Program-made: the position numbers and the translations under genes | The notes under the pieces: generated by a model | Told to the model about the DNA's origin: nothing | What the model saw: only the letters and a program-made list of their open reading frames with translations | Databases searched by the model: none | Shown here: positions 13,439 through 20,718 of the stretch, piece after piece | Position numbering within the stretch: the first letter of the stretch is position 1 | Layout: every line of letters begins with the position of its first letter | Assembly (NCBI GenBank): GCA_018673255.1 | Contig: JABHDC010000105.1 | Coordinates: forward strand, 1 to 20,718 | Direction of reading: 5' to 3' | Length of the DNA stretch: 20,718 bases | Origin: Gemmatimonadota bacterium | Lineage (GTDB): Bacteria > Latescibacterota > UBA2968 > UBA8231

Positions 13439-15931
13439 ATGAGCCGGATCGACCAGAACACAATCAGCCAGAATCAGATCGACCTCAGCGGTACGTGGCA
13501 GGTGACGGGGGCCGGGAAACAGGTGCCCATGCACATCCCTGGCGACGTACACAGCGCCCTGCTCACCGCCGGCGAGATCGATGACCCCTATTGGGGAACG
13601 AACGAGCTGGATCTTCAGCATCTGCATGCAGAGGATTTTACCCTCTCCCGGTCCGTCGAGGTGACACAGGAATTCCTGAGTGCGCCTGCGGTCTACATCC
13701 ACTTCGACAGCATCGATACGGTCGGCGAGGTCTTCGTCAATGGCACGAAAGTCGGTTCGTCGGACAACATGTTCGCACGGTGCCGGTTCGATGTGACCCA
13801 GACCCTCGTCGAGGGATCGAATCAGATCGAGGTGCGCATACGCTCGGCCGAGCAGGTCGCCATCGATCGCGTGAGTGAGATGCCCTACGAGATTCCCGGG
13901 AGCGATTTCCCGGTGCAGTCTCCTCACCGGAATCTCGTACGCAAGGTGCAATGCCATGCCGGTTGGGACTGGGGATGCTGTCTGATGGCCGTCGGCCTGT
14001 ATGGGAAGACCTATCTCGCCTCAGCATCTGATGGCCGCATCGAGCATGTCTACACGACCCAGCATCACGACGGTGCACGCTGTTCAGTGGACGTCTGTAT
14101 CGAAATCCAGGCAGAAGTTGCTGGCACAACACCACTGAGGATCGATCTGGCTGACCAACATGTGGAAATCGATGTCGAACTGGTCGCCGGCGACAATGTG
14201 ATCCACCAGACACTTCAGATCACCGACCCGAAACTGTGGTGGCCCGCAGGATATGGCGAGCAACCACTCTATGACCTGCACGTGTCGGCCTGCGGTGAAA
14301 CTGTGCACAGGCGTCTGGGACTGCGCGAACTGGAATTGATCGCAGAGGAAGACGATCGGGGATTGGGTTTCAGATTCCGTGTGAATGGGATCGACATCTT
14401 CGCCAAGGGGGCCAACTGGATCCCCTGCGATGCCCTGCCGTCGCGCCAGACACGCGACGCCCTCGACGAACTGCTCAGCAGCGCCGCGCAGGCCCACATG
14501 AACATGATCCGCGTCTGGGGCGGCGGGCAGTACGAATCTGATGACTTCTACGAATTGTGCGACGAGAAGGGTCTGCTCATCTGGCAGGACTTCATGTTCT
14601 CCTGCTCCACGTATCCGGCGACGAAGGATTTCCTGGCCAGTGTCGAAGTCGAAGCCCGCTACCAGGTGAAGCGGCTGCGCGATCACGCCTGCATCGCCCT
14701 GTGGTGCGGCAACAATGAGGATCTCGGTGCCCTGACCTGGTACGACGTATCGAAGGCGAATCGAGATCGCTATGTGGTGGACTATGATCGACTGACGGAA
14801 GGTGTACTGGGACGCGTCGTCGATGAATGTGACCCGACGCGAACCTTCTGGCCCTCATCGCCATCGGGCGGTCGCGGCGACTACTCCGACAACTGGCACG
14901 ATGACTCGCGCGGCGACATGCACTACTGGCAGGTCTGGCACTCGGGCATGTCCTTCGATGCCTTCTACGATGTGACCCCCCGTTTCTGCTCCGAATTCGG
15001 CTACCAGTCCTTCCCGTCGTTGGAGACGATCCGCACCTATGCGCCAGAGGATCAGTTCAATGTCACGGCGCCGGTCATGGAGCATCACCAGCGTAATCCG
15101 GGTGGCAACTCCAAGATCACGGAGATGTTCACCCGCTACTTCCGCATGCCCGAGGGCTTCGGCAACTTCGTCTATCTGAGCCAGGTGCAGCAGGGGCTGG
15201 CCATCAAGACGGCCGTCGAACACTGGCGCCACCTGCGTCCCATCTGCATGGGCACCCTTTACTGGCAGCTCAACGATCTGTGGCCGGTCTGTTCCTGGTC
15301 GTCGCTGGAATACGGTGGCAAGTGGAAGCTCCTCCACTACATGGCCAAACGCTTCTACTCACCCACCATCGTCTCCGCCTTCCAGACGCGCGACGACAAG
15401 CTGGAAGTGTGGGTGACAAATGATCGGACCGAGTCGCTGGATGCAAAGGTGACACTGCGTCTGCTCGACTTCACCGGCGTGCTGATTCGCCAACTTGATT
15501 TCAGTGAGCAGGTCGAGGCCGGCAGTGCAGTGAATCTCGGCACATACGCCGTCGACGAACTTGCCCCGGATCGCACGTGTGCCTTTGCCGTCCTCGATCT
15601 CCAGACGACCCATGGGACCTTCCGCAACGAGCATGTCTTCACAGCGTGGAAAGCATGCGAATTGCCCGTGGCCCAGGTGACGACGGCCGTGGAGGCCATG
15701 GACGATGGACGCTTCACCGTCAGCCTGGAGACCGATGCACCTGTCTTCTATCTGAGCCTGGATGCGGAAGGGATTCGCGGCGAATTCGACGACAACTGCT
15801 TCACCCTTCTGCCAGGCGAGGACAGACAGGTGGTGTTCACACCAAAGGACGCGCCAGGCCAGGCGATCCTGACTGTCGATGAATTCGAGCAGCAGACGAG
15901 CATTCAGCACTTGCGTACCACCTACCACTGA
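13439..15931 (+). CDS. GH2-family beta-mannosidase
   Basis: The 830-residue enzyme follows the GH2 beta-mannosidase plan: N-terminal sugar-binding jelly roll with PGDVHSALL near residue 34, immunoglobulin-like domain, then a TIM barrel. IRVWGGGQYESDDFYELCDEKGLLIWQD is a hallmark segment (about 356-383; the full run is longer than any quoted piece of comparable importance), WCGNNE holds the acid/base Glu427, and FCSEFGYQSFPS holds the nucleophile Glu519. YWQLNDLWPVCSWSS (about 607-621) is also typical. Two beta domains end the protein. It releases terminal beta-mannose from oligosaccharides (EC 3.2.1.25). No signal peptide is present, so it acts in the cytoplasm on imported sugars. The gene is divergent from the lipoprotein gene and lies 180 bp upstream of the DUF5916 start. 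Confidence 0.93.
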   Translation: MSRIDQNTISQNQIDLSGTWQVTGAGKQVPMHIPGDVHSALLTAGEIDDPYWGTNELDLQHLHAEDFTLSRSVEVTQEFLSAPAVYIHFDSIDTVGEVFVNGTKVGSSDNMFARCRFDVTQTLVEGSNQIEVRIRSAEQVAIDRVSEMPYEIPGSDFPVQSPHRNLVRKVQCHAGWDWGCCLMAVGLYGKTYLASASDGRIEHVYTTQHHDGARCSVDVCIEIQAEVAGTTPLRIDLADQHVEIDVELVAGDNVIHQTLQITDPKLWWPAGYGEQPLYDLHVSACGETVHRRLGLRELELIAEEDDRGLGFRFRVNGIDIFAKGANWIPCDALPSRQTRDALDELLSSAAQAHMNMIRVWGGGQYESDDFYELCDEKGLLIWQDFMFSCSTYPATKDFLASVEVEARYQVKRLRDHACIALWCGNNEDLGALTWYDVSKANRDRYVVDYDRLTEGVLGRVVDECDPTRTFWPSSPSGGRGDYSDNWHDDSRGDMHYWQVWHSGMSFDAFYDVTPRFCSEFGYQSFPSLETIRTYAPEDQFNVTAPVMEHHQRNPGGNSKITEMFTRYFRMPEGFGNFVYLSQVQQGLAIKTAVEHWRHLRPICMGTLYWQLNDLWPVCSWSSLEYGGKWKLLHYMAKRFYSPTIVSAFQTRDDKLEVWVTNDRTESLDAKVTLRLLDFTGVLIRQLDFSEQVEAGSAVNLGTYAVDELAPDRTCAFAVLDLQTTHGTFRNEHVFTAWKACELPVAQVTTAVEAMDDGRFTVSLETDAPVFYLSLDAEGIRGEFDDNCFTLLPGEDRQVVFTPKDAPGQAILTVDEFEQQTSIQHLRTTYH

Positions 15932-15967
15932 GGCCGCCGACCGCCCGGGAGAATCGGCAGGTCTGCG

Positions 15968-15995
15968 TTGACTGAAACCACGATTTCCGTCTAGT
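15968..15995 (+). promoter_or_regulatory. Candidate promoter of the DUF5916 gene
   Basis: TTGACT (15968-15973, five matches to the -35 box) is followed after 16 bp by TCTAGT (15990-15995, four matches to the -10 box). Initiation near 16002 would fall at the edge of the palindrome 16003-16022. This also argues against the TTG at 15995 as a translation start, since that TTG overlaps the -10 box. Confidence 0.4.
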
Positions 15996-16002
15996 TGAGA
16001 AT

Positions 16003-16022
16003 TGAACTGACTGGTCAGTTCA
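16003..16022. promoter_or_regulatory. 20-bp palindromic operator, TetR-type in appearance
   Basis: TGAACTGACTGGTCAGTTCA has perfect 9-bp arms (TGAACTGAC/GTCAGTTCA) and a 2-bp centre. Its length, symmetry and GGTCA-type core resemble operators of TetR/AcrR-family repressors. It sits where transcription should start, immediately downstream of the candidate promoter, the classic place for repression. No regulator gene is in the window, so the repressor must be encoded elsewhere. Confidence 0.6.
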
Positions 16023-16111
16023 GAGTCGCGCCCCAGCCGATGAAGGTGTCAGACATCGCCTTCGGCCTGATGTGGATTCTCTTCGTATCACCCTACTCGA
16101 TCCGAGGCCCG

Positions 16112-18526
16112 ATGCTCCGGTTGCTGTTGATCTGCTGCACTCTCATCACATTCTCCATCCCCTGTCTGGCCAATCCAGATTCGCCGACCGCCATGGCTGC
16201 CCGGCTCGTGACGGCACCGACGATCGATGGTGATCTGTCCGATGCGATCTGGCGCACGGCCCCGCAGCATGAAGGGTTCCGGCAGAGCGATCCCGTCGAG
16301 GGCAATGCGGCCAGCGAGCGCACCCTCTTCCAGATCGCCTACGGCGAAGAGGCCCTCTTTGTTGCCATTCGATCCCTCGACAGGGATCCGGAAGGCATCG
16401 TCGCCCGCCTGACCCGCCGTGATGAGGGCGTCGAATCCGACTGGATCGCAATCAGCCTCGACCCACACCACGATCGGCAGTCGGGCTACTGGTTCAAGGT
16501 CTATGCCTCGGGCTCCCTGCAGGATGGCGTCTATTCGGCTGACCGGGATGTGGATTCGTCATGGGATGGGATCTGGGAGGCGGCGACGGCCATCGACGAT
16601 TCGGGCTGGGTGGCGGAACTCCGTATCCCCTACCACGCGCTGCGCTTCAGTCCACGCGAGCAGTATACGTGGGGACTGAATGTGGAGCGTCGGATCAGCC
16701 GCAAGCACGAGACCGTGCACTGGAGCCTGATGCGCCGGGATCAGCCGGGACTGGTCTCCCAGTTCGGACAACTTCAGGGAATCCGTGAGATCGAGCCGCC
16801 TCTGCATCTGGAACTGATTCCGTATGGGATGGGTCGTGCCATCTTCGACGGCGACAGCGATTGGAGTGCCGCATCGGGTGCCGACCTTCGCTACGGGATC
16901 TCCTCCGGTGTCTCTCTCTACGGCACGGTGAATCCCGACTTCGGCCAGGTGGAAGCCGATCCGGCAACACTGAATCTGACCGCCTTCGAGGACTTCTTCG
17001 AGGAACAGCGGCCATTCTTCGTCGAGGGCGCATCGATCTTCAGCGGCAATGACTTCCAACTCTTCCACTCCCGTCGGATCGGTCGCAGACCTGGCCTGAT
17101 CGACATACCGGATTCACTCGAGGTCCTGGATGGTCCGGAATCGACGACGATTCTGGGGGCCGTGAAGCTGACAGGCAAGACCCAAGGCAAGATGAGTTTT
17201 GGTCTGCTGGGCGCACTCACCGATGAGGAAGCCGCCCGGGTCACACCTGCAGATGGCAGCGGTCGATCGCGGAATTTCCGCGTCGAACCTCGCACGGGGT
17301 ATTTCGTCGCACGAGCACAGCAGGACCTCTTCGATGGCACATCGACCGTCGGAGCCATTGTGACCACCACGCAGCGGGACGCCTCCTATTCGGCCTACAC
17401 GGGCGCCCTCGACTGGGATCTCAAATTCGATGAAGACCGCTACGGTCTGTCTGGTACCGTCGTCGGCAGTCAGACGGGGACAGCCGCTGACAGACGTCGT
17501 GGCTACATCGGCCACATCGAATTCGACAAGAAGGGCGGCTGGCTTGAGGCGGAGACCCTCGTGCGGGCCCTATCGAGGGATGTGGACCTGAACGACCTGG
17601 GCTTCCTGCGCCGAGGTGATCTGATCGAGTGGAGCAACACCGTAAAGGGTTTCCATCACGACGCAGCCGGCCCCTTCCTTCGGTGGGACCTGGCAATCGA
17701 TGGCGATGTCGCCTGGAACTACGACGGCACACGGCTCTCGACATCCTCCAGACTGGCTTTCTGGGCCGATTCTCGATCCGGTGGCCAGTTTCACGTGCAT
17801 CTGGGTCGAGAATTCGCGGCCATGGACGACAGCGACGTGCGGCGCGATGGCCCCGTAATCGAGCAACTGGCCGAATCCTGGGCGCACAGTTACATCAGCA
17901 CGGACGAGGGTCGCGCCGTCAGTTTCACCATGCGACCAGAGATCCGGCGCACGGATGGTGGCGACTCCTGGGGCCGTTCCCTGACCGTAGGAATGCAATA
18001 CCGTCCACTGCCCAGCGTGTGGCTCGCAGTGGAGCCCTCCTACGAAACGCGGCGCAATGATGCACAGTGGGTGGAACGGATCGATGAGATCACGGCAGAC
18101 GGCACGGCGCCACACTTCATCTATGGAGAACTGGAGAGCCGGATCCTCGATTTCTCCACGCGTGCCCGGGTCAGTTTCACACCGGATCTGAGCGTCGAAC
18201 TCTATCTGCAGCCCTTTGTCGCCATTGGCGACTACCGCCGCTTCAAGGAACTGACCGGGGCCGAGACCTACGACTTTCGCACATACGATCTGGGTGAGAA
18301 CAGGGACTTCCACCGGCGTTCACTCAAGAGCAATCTCGTGTTGCGGTGGGAATTCCAGCCGGGCAGTCAGCTCTACCTGGTCTGGTCACAGTCACGCTCG
18401 GCTTCGCTGGAGGACGTGGACGAGAGCGACCTCGAATTGCGGCCACTTCGTCGGCTGAGCTCGGCCTTCAGTGATGGCGGAGCAAATGTTCTGCTCACGA
18501 AGATCAACTACTGGCTGCCACTGTAG
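16112..18526 (+). CDS. DUF5916 outer-membrane protein with N-terminal CBM9-like domain
   Basis: The 804-residue protein starts at the ATG at 16112, which gives a clear signal peptide (MLRLLLICCTLI through PCLA). A CBM9-like domain follows (about residues 25-190: TIDGDLSDAIW, SDWIAISLDP, WVAELRIPYHALRF). The DUF5916 region then carries the diagnostic run NPDFGQVEADPATLNLT, FFEEQRPFFVEG and the SRRIGRRPG segment. The C-terminal half is made of alternating amphipathic strands and ends KINYWLPL, as expected for an outer-membrane beta barrel. The family's function is not established; it is often thought to be a surface receptor or transporter for polymers. Open reading continues upstream to 15995, but that region overlaps the promoter and operator. 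The palindrome at 16003-16022 probably controls it. It converges on the symporter gene. Confidence 0.88.
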   Translation: MLRLLLICCTLITFSIPCLANPDSPTAMAARLVTAPTIDGDLSDAIWRTAPQHEGFRQSDPVEGNAASERTLFQIAYGEEALFVAIRSLDRDPEGIVARLTRRDEGVESDWIAISLDPHHDRQSGYWFKVYASGSLQDGVYSADRDVDSSWDGIWEAATAIDDSGWVAELRIPYHALRFSPREQYTWGLNVERRISRKHETVHWSLMRRDQPGLVSQFGQLQGIREIEPPLHLELIPYGMGRAIFDGDSDWSAASGADLRYGISSGVSLYGTVNPDFGQVEADPATLNLTAFEDFFEEQRPFFVEGASIFSGNDFQLFHSRRIGRRPGLIDIPDSLEVLDGPESTTILGAVKLTGKTQGKMSFGLLGALTDEEAARVTPADGSGRSRNFRVEPRTGYFVARAQQDLFDGTSTVGAIVTTTQRDASYSAYTGALDWDLKFDEDRYGLSGTVVGSQTGTAADRRRGYIGHIEFDKKGGWLEAETLVRALSRDVDLNDLGFLRRGDLIEWSNTVKGFHHDAAGPFLRWDLAIDGDVAWNYDGTRLSTSSRLAFWADSRSGGQFHVHLGREFAAMDDSDVRRDGPVIEQLAESWAHSYISTDEGRAVSFTMRPEIRRTDGGDSWGRSLTVGMQYRPLPSVWLAVEPSYETRRNDAQWVERIDEITADGTAPHFIYGELESRILDFSTRARVSFTPDLSVELYLQPFVAIGDYRRFKELTGAETYDFRTYDLGENRDFHRRSLKSNLVLRWEFQPGSQLYLVWSQSRSASLEDVDESDLELRPLRRLSSAFSDGGANVLLTKINYWLPL

Positions 18527-18593
18527 CGCGCTTAACGATCTGGGGCCCACCGCGCGAGCGGGGATTCACATTCACCGACCGGCAGATATACTG

Positions 18594-18629
18594 ACGCCGG
18601 CGTGTCTGAAGTCGCTGACACGCCGGCGT
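18594..18629. terminator. Bidirectional terminator between convergent genes
   Basis: A perfect 13-bp stem, ACGCCGGCGTGTC (18594-18606) with GACACGCCGGCGT (18617-18629), encloses a 10-nt loop. It lies midway between the end of the DUF5916 gene (18526) and the end of the symporter gene (18636), so it can end transcription from both sides. A T-containing tail (TTCTACTCT) follows on the plus strand; the tract is not strongly U-rich. Confidence 0.75.
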
Positions 18630-18635
18630 TCTACT

Positions 18636-20718
18636 CTACTTGTCGTGCTCGATGTCTTCCACGTGCTCCACATCATCGGCGCTCACGTGACCGATGACTC
18701 GACCATCATCGAGCATGTTGTCCTGCTTCTCTCCGAGACGTTGGAACAGGCGTCTGAGATCGATCGAGCCACCGATGGTGAACCAGACGGTCGACACGAC
18801 GGCGATGATCCCGGGCACGACAAGATTGTAGATCTTGAACCACTCGGCCCACCATGTATCGGGCCAGGGCGAGATGGCATTCCAGGCAACCAGCACAACG
18901 AAGCTGCCGAATCCCCACAGCATCGAGTAGAGGAAGACCGACCACGCCAGAATCTTGTCACCCTTGGTGTATTCCGAATTGATCCCGAGGAATTTCTTGT
19001 AGAACGTGCGCCACGTGACAGGTTCGTAGATGACTTCATCTTCGCCTTCACGCCGGTATTTCCCACGATGGAGCATGCGCTCCATGTTGAAGGATTCCTT
19101 GCCGGTCAACAGTGAGATACCCACGTACAGCAACACGCCAATCAGCATGGCGAGGAAGTAGATCTCCTGCGAGTTGATCGGGAACTTGTCCGGCAGCACC
19201 CGCCATTCGACATACGGCTCGAGGGGTCGAGAGATTCCCTCCACGATGGTACTGATCACGGGCAGGCGCTCGGTCTCTTCCATCCACGGATAGATGTGCT
19301 TCACCCAGGTCTTCTGGGCGATGATTCCACCCACTGCCAGCAATGACCCCGACGTCAGTGCCGCGAAGGCGCCCTGCGCTGTGCCCCGCCTCCAGTAGAG
19401 CCCACCGACGATGCACGGTCCGGCACCGCCGAGCCAGATCGCGCCGGTGATAGCGAAGAACATGAGGATGTAGTCGACTTGGGCGAAGAATAGAGAGAAG
19501 AAGAAAGCGAAGACCGCCACCCCCGCGATGATGAGCCGCAGCAATCTCAACTGCTGCTTGGCCGTGAAGGCACGACCGCGGATGGGCAGCACAATGTCCT
19601 GCACGATGATACTTCCCCAGGAGTGCATGTAGGTCGTATCCGTGCTGATGAGAAGGAAGACACACAGGGCGCAGAAGACGCCTGTGACCCCGATCGGCAG
19701 GATGTGCCGCAACGCGATGGGCACCCGCATCTGATCGTGGATCGCGCCGAAGGTCTGGCCTGCGCTCTTGTCTTCAGAAGCCAGGGCTTCCTTGACCATG
19801 TCACGCAGGGGCTCGTTCTCATCCTTGTCCTCGAAATGCTCCTCACTCGACCACGTCACCAGATCGGCCGACATCTCACCCGTATCGAGATAACGACGCA
19901 CCTCGCCACGGATGGCATCGAATTCGGGCTCCACGGCCACATCGCGCACGGCCTTCCACGTCAGCTCTTCGCGCGCGGCGGCAGCCCCATCTTCGAACTT
20001 GTCGTTGTTCATGTAGGTGTAACCGGCGACGGCGAGCAGGAGGATCATCATCCCCTGAAATCCGGCTCGCCAGGTGCCCAACACAGCCCCCATCTTCTGC
20101 TCATGGGCATTAATCGCCGCCGCATTGTAGCCCTGCGTTCCCGACCAGGCCATGCGATTGAAGACGTTGCTGAAGAGCCCGACGAAGATGTAGAAGAGAT
20201 TGAAGTCGCGCAGTTTGTCGATGTCGAAGGGATTGAGCATGCTTTCGCCGGCCGGCCGGTCCAGGAGCGACGGCTCCATGTCCCCACTCCATGAGAACTT
20301 CACCAGCAGCGCGATGACGACGATGGCATACAGCGGATAGCTGAGGATGCCGAGGATACAGTCGGTCACCATGATGGTGATCTGGCCGCCCAGACTCACG
20401 ACCAGGACCGCCGCCGACAGGAACAGGGCCATGACCAGCGCGAATGTTGGGATGTGCCAGCCAAAGAAGCTGGTCACCAGAGGCAGGTCGCAGTAGTAGA
20501 TCAGGAAGCGCGCCCCGACGGCGGGGAAGATCGCGTAGTTGACGACCCCCGAAAGAGATTGCAGACAGGCCGCGTAGATCCTGAACCCGCGACTGTATCG
20601 CATCTCGAAGAACTGCCCCATCGTCATCGCGCGGGTTTCTCGATAGCGATAGATGCAGTAGCCGGTCAGCGTCATCAACATGCCGACCGGGACATACAGC
20701 TGGTTCCAGAAGGAGTAG
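18636..20718 (-). CDS. Sodium/solute symporter (SSS family), 5' end outside the window
   Basis: The reading frame is open through the right edge, so at least 693 residues are present and the start is missing. The visible N-terminal part (FWNQLYVPVGM, RAMTMGQFFEMRYSRGFRIYA) and the segment RMAWSGTQGYNAAAINAHEQ match SSS transporters, which import sugars, organic acids or similar solutes with sodium. Roughly a dozen hydrophobic segments are visible. A hydrophilic insertion of about 110 residues (about 19690-20020), acidic and probably extracytoplasmic, separates two membrane helices and ends at MRVPIALRHILPIGVTG. The C terminus is a soluble tail after the last helix, with HVEHDIEH-like acidic residues. 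The substrate is unknown; neighbours suggest a sugar or nucleoside-type compound. It is not clearly in an operon with anything in this window. Confidence 0.88.
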   Translation of the reverse strand, partial: YSFWNQLYVPVGMLMTLTGYCIYRYRETRAMTMGQFFEMRYSRGFRIYAACLQSLSGVVNYAIFPAVGARFLIYYCDLPLVTSFFGWHIPTFALVMALFLSAAVLVVSLGGQITIMVTDCILGILSYPLYAIVVIALLVKFSWSGDMEPSLLDRPAGESMLNPFDIDKLRDFNLFYIFVGLFSNVFNRMAWSGTQGYNAAAINAHEQKMGAVLGTWRAGFQGMMILLLAVAGYTYMNNDKFEDGAAAAREELTWKAVRDVAVEPEFDAIRGEVRRYLDTGEMSADLVTWSSEEHFEDKDENEPLRDMVKEALASEDKSAGQTFGAIHDQMRVPIALRHILPIGVTGVFCALCVFLLISTDTTYMHSWGSIIVQDIVLPIRGRAFTAKQQLRLLRLIIAGVAVFAFFFSLFFAQVDYILMFFAITGAIWLGGAGPCIVGGLYWRRGTAQGAFAALTSGSLLAVGGIIAQKTWVKHIYPWMEETERLPVISTIVEGISRPLEPYVEWRVLPDKFPINSQEIYFLAMLIGVLLYVGISLLTGKESFNMERMLHRGKYRREGEDEVIYEPVTWRTFYKKFLGINSEYTKGDKILAWSVFLYSMLWGFGSFVVLVAWNAISPWPDTWWAEWFKIYNLVVPGIIAVVSTVWFTIGGSIDLRRLFQRLGEKQDNMLDDGRVIGHVSADDVEHVEDIEHDK

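Noticed and set aside
15995..16111. An N-terminal extension of the DUF5916 protein from a TTG at 15995
   Set aside because: The extension overlaps the promoter and palindrome and would place the signal peptide about 40 residues inside the protein.

Overview
The window is an ordinary-looking stretch of bacterial chromosome with high G+C by eye. It holds twelve confident protein-coding genes, one further gene cut by the right edge, and a poorly readable left edge. There are no rRNA, tRNA, CRISPR, IS or phage features that I can support. The gene content (a DUF5916 outer-membrane barrel with a CBM9-like head, a PhyH-type dioxygenase, an arylsulfatase-family protein, a purple-acid-phosphatase-like protein with a CBM9-like tail, a META-domain lipoprotein and an SSS symporter) points to a Gram-negative heterotroph. 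A member of the FCB group or a related uncultured phylum such as Latescibacterota is my best guess, but this is inference from gene families only.

Layout from left to right. Bases 1-527 hold no gene I can call with confidence. An AlkD-like DNA glycosylase (+) is followed by a convergent three-gene minus-strand operon: exported metallophosphoesterase/CBM9, then nucleoside-hydrolase-like protein, then amidohydrolase. Divergent from it is a compact beta-propeller glycosidase-like gene (+). That gene converges on a sulfatase (-). Divergent from the sulfatase is a tightly coupled plus-strand operon of four genes: PhyH dioxygenase, VOC/glyoxalase protein, an exported PHP-domain protein and a cytoplasmic PHP phosphatase. 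A convergent four-domain lipoprotein (META-META-chagasin-DUF6438-like, -) follows. Divergent from it is a GH2 beta-mannosidase (+), then a DUF5916 protein (+) preceded by a striking 20-bp palindromic operator. Last comes a sodium/solute symporter (-) that runs off the right edge, separated from the DUF5916 gene by a strong bidirectional terminator hairpin.

Taken together, the window looks like a catabolic neighbourhood for scavenging decorated organic matter. Glycoside-active genes (GH2, beta-propeller, sulfatase), phosphate-ester genes (metallophosphoesterase, two PHP proteins), a nucleoside-hydrolase-like protein, an amidohydrolase and a dioxygenase sit beside a sodium-coupled transporter. 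No SusC/SusD pair is present, so it is not a classical PUL. The least familiar parts are the PhyH-VOC-PHP-PHP operon and the four-domain lipoprotein. Functional links between separate transcription units are inference.
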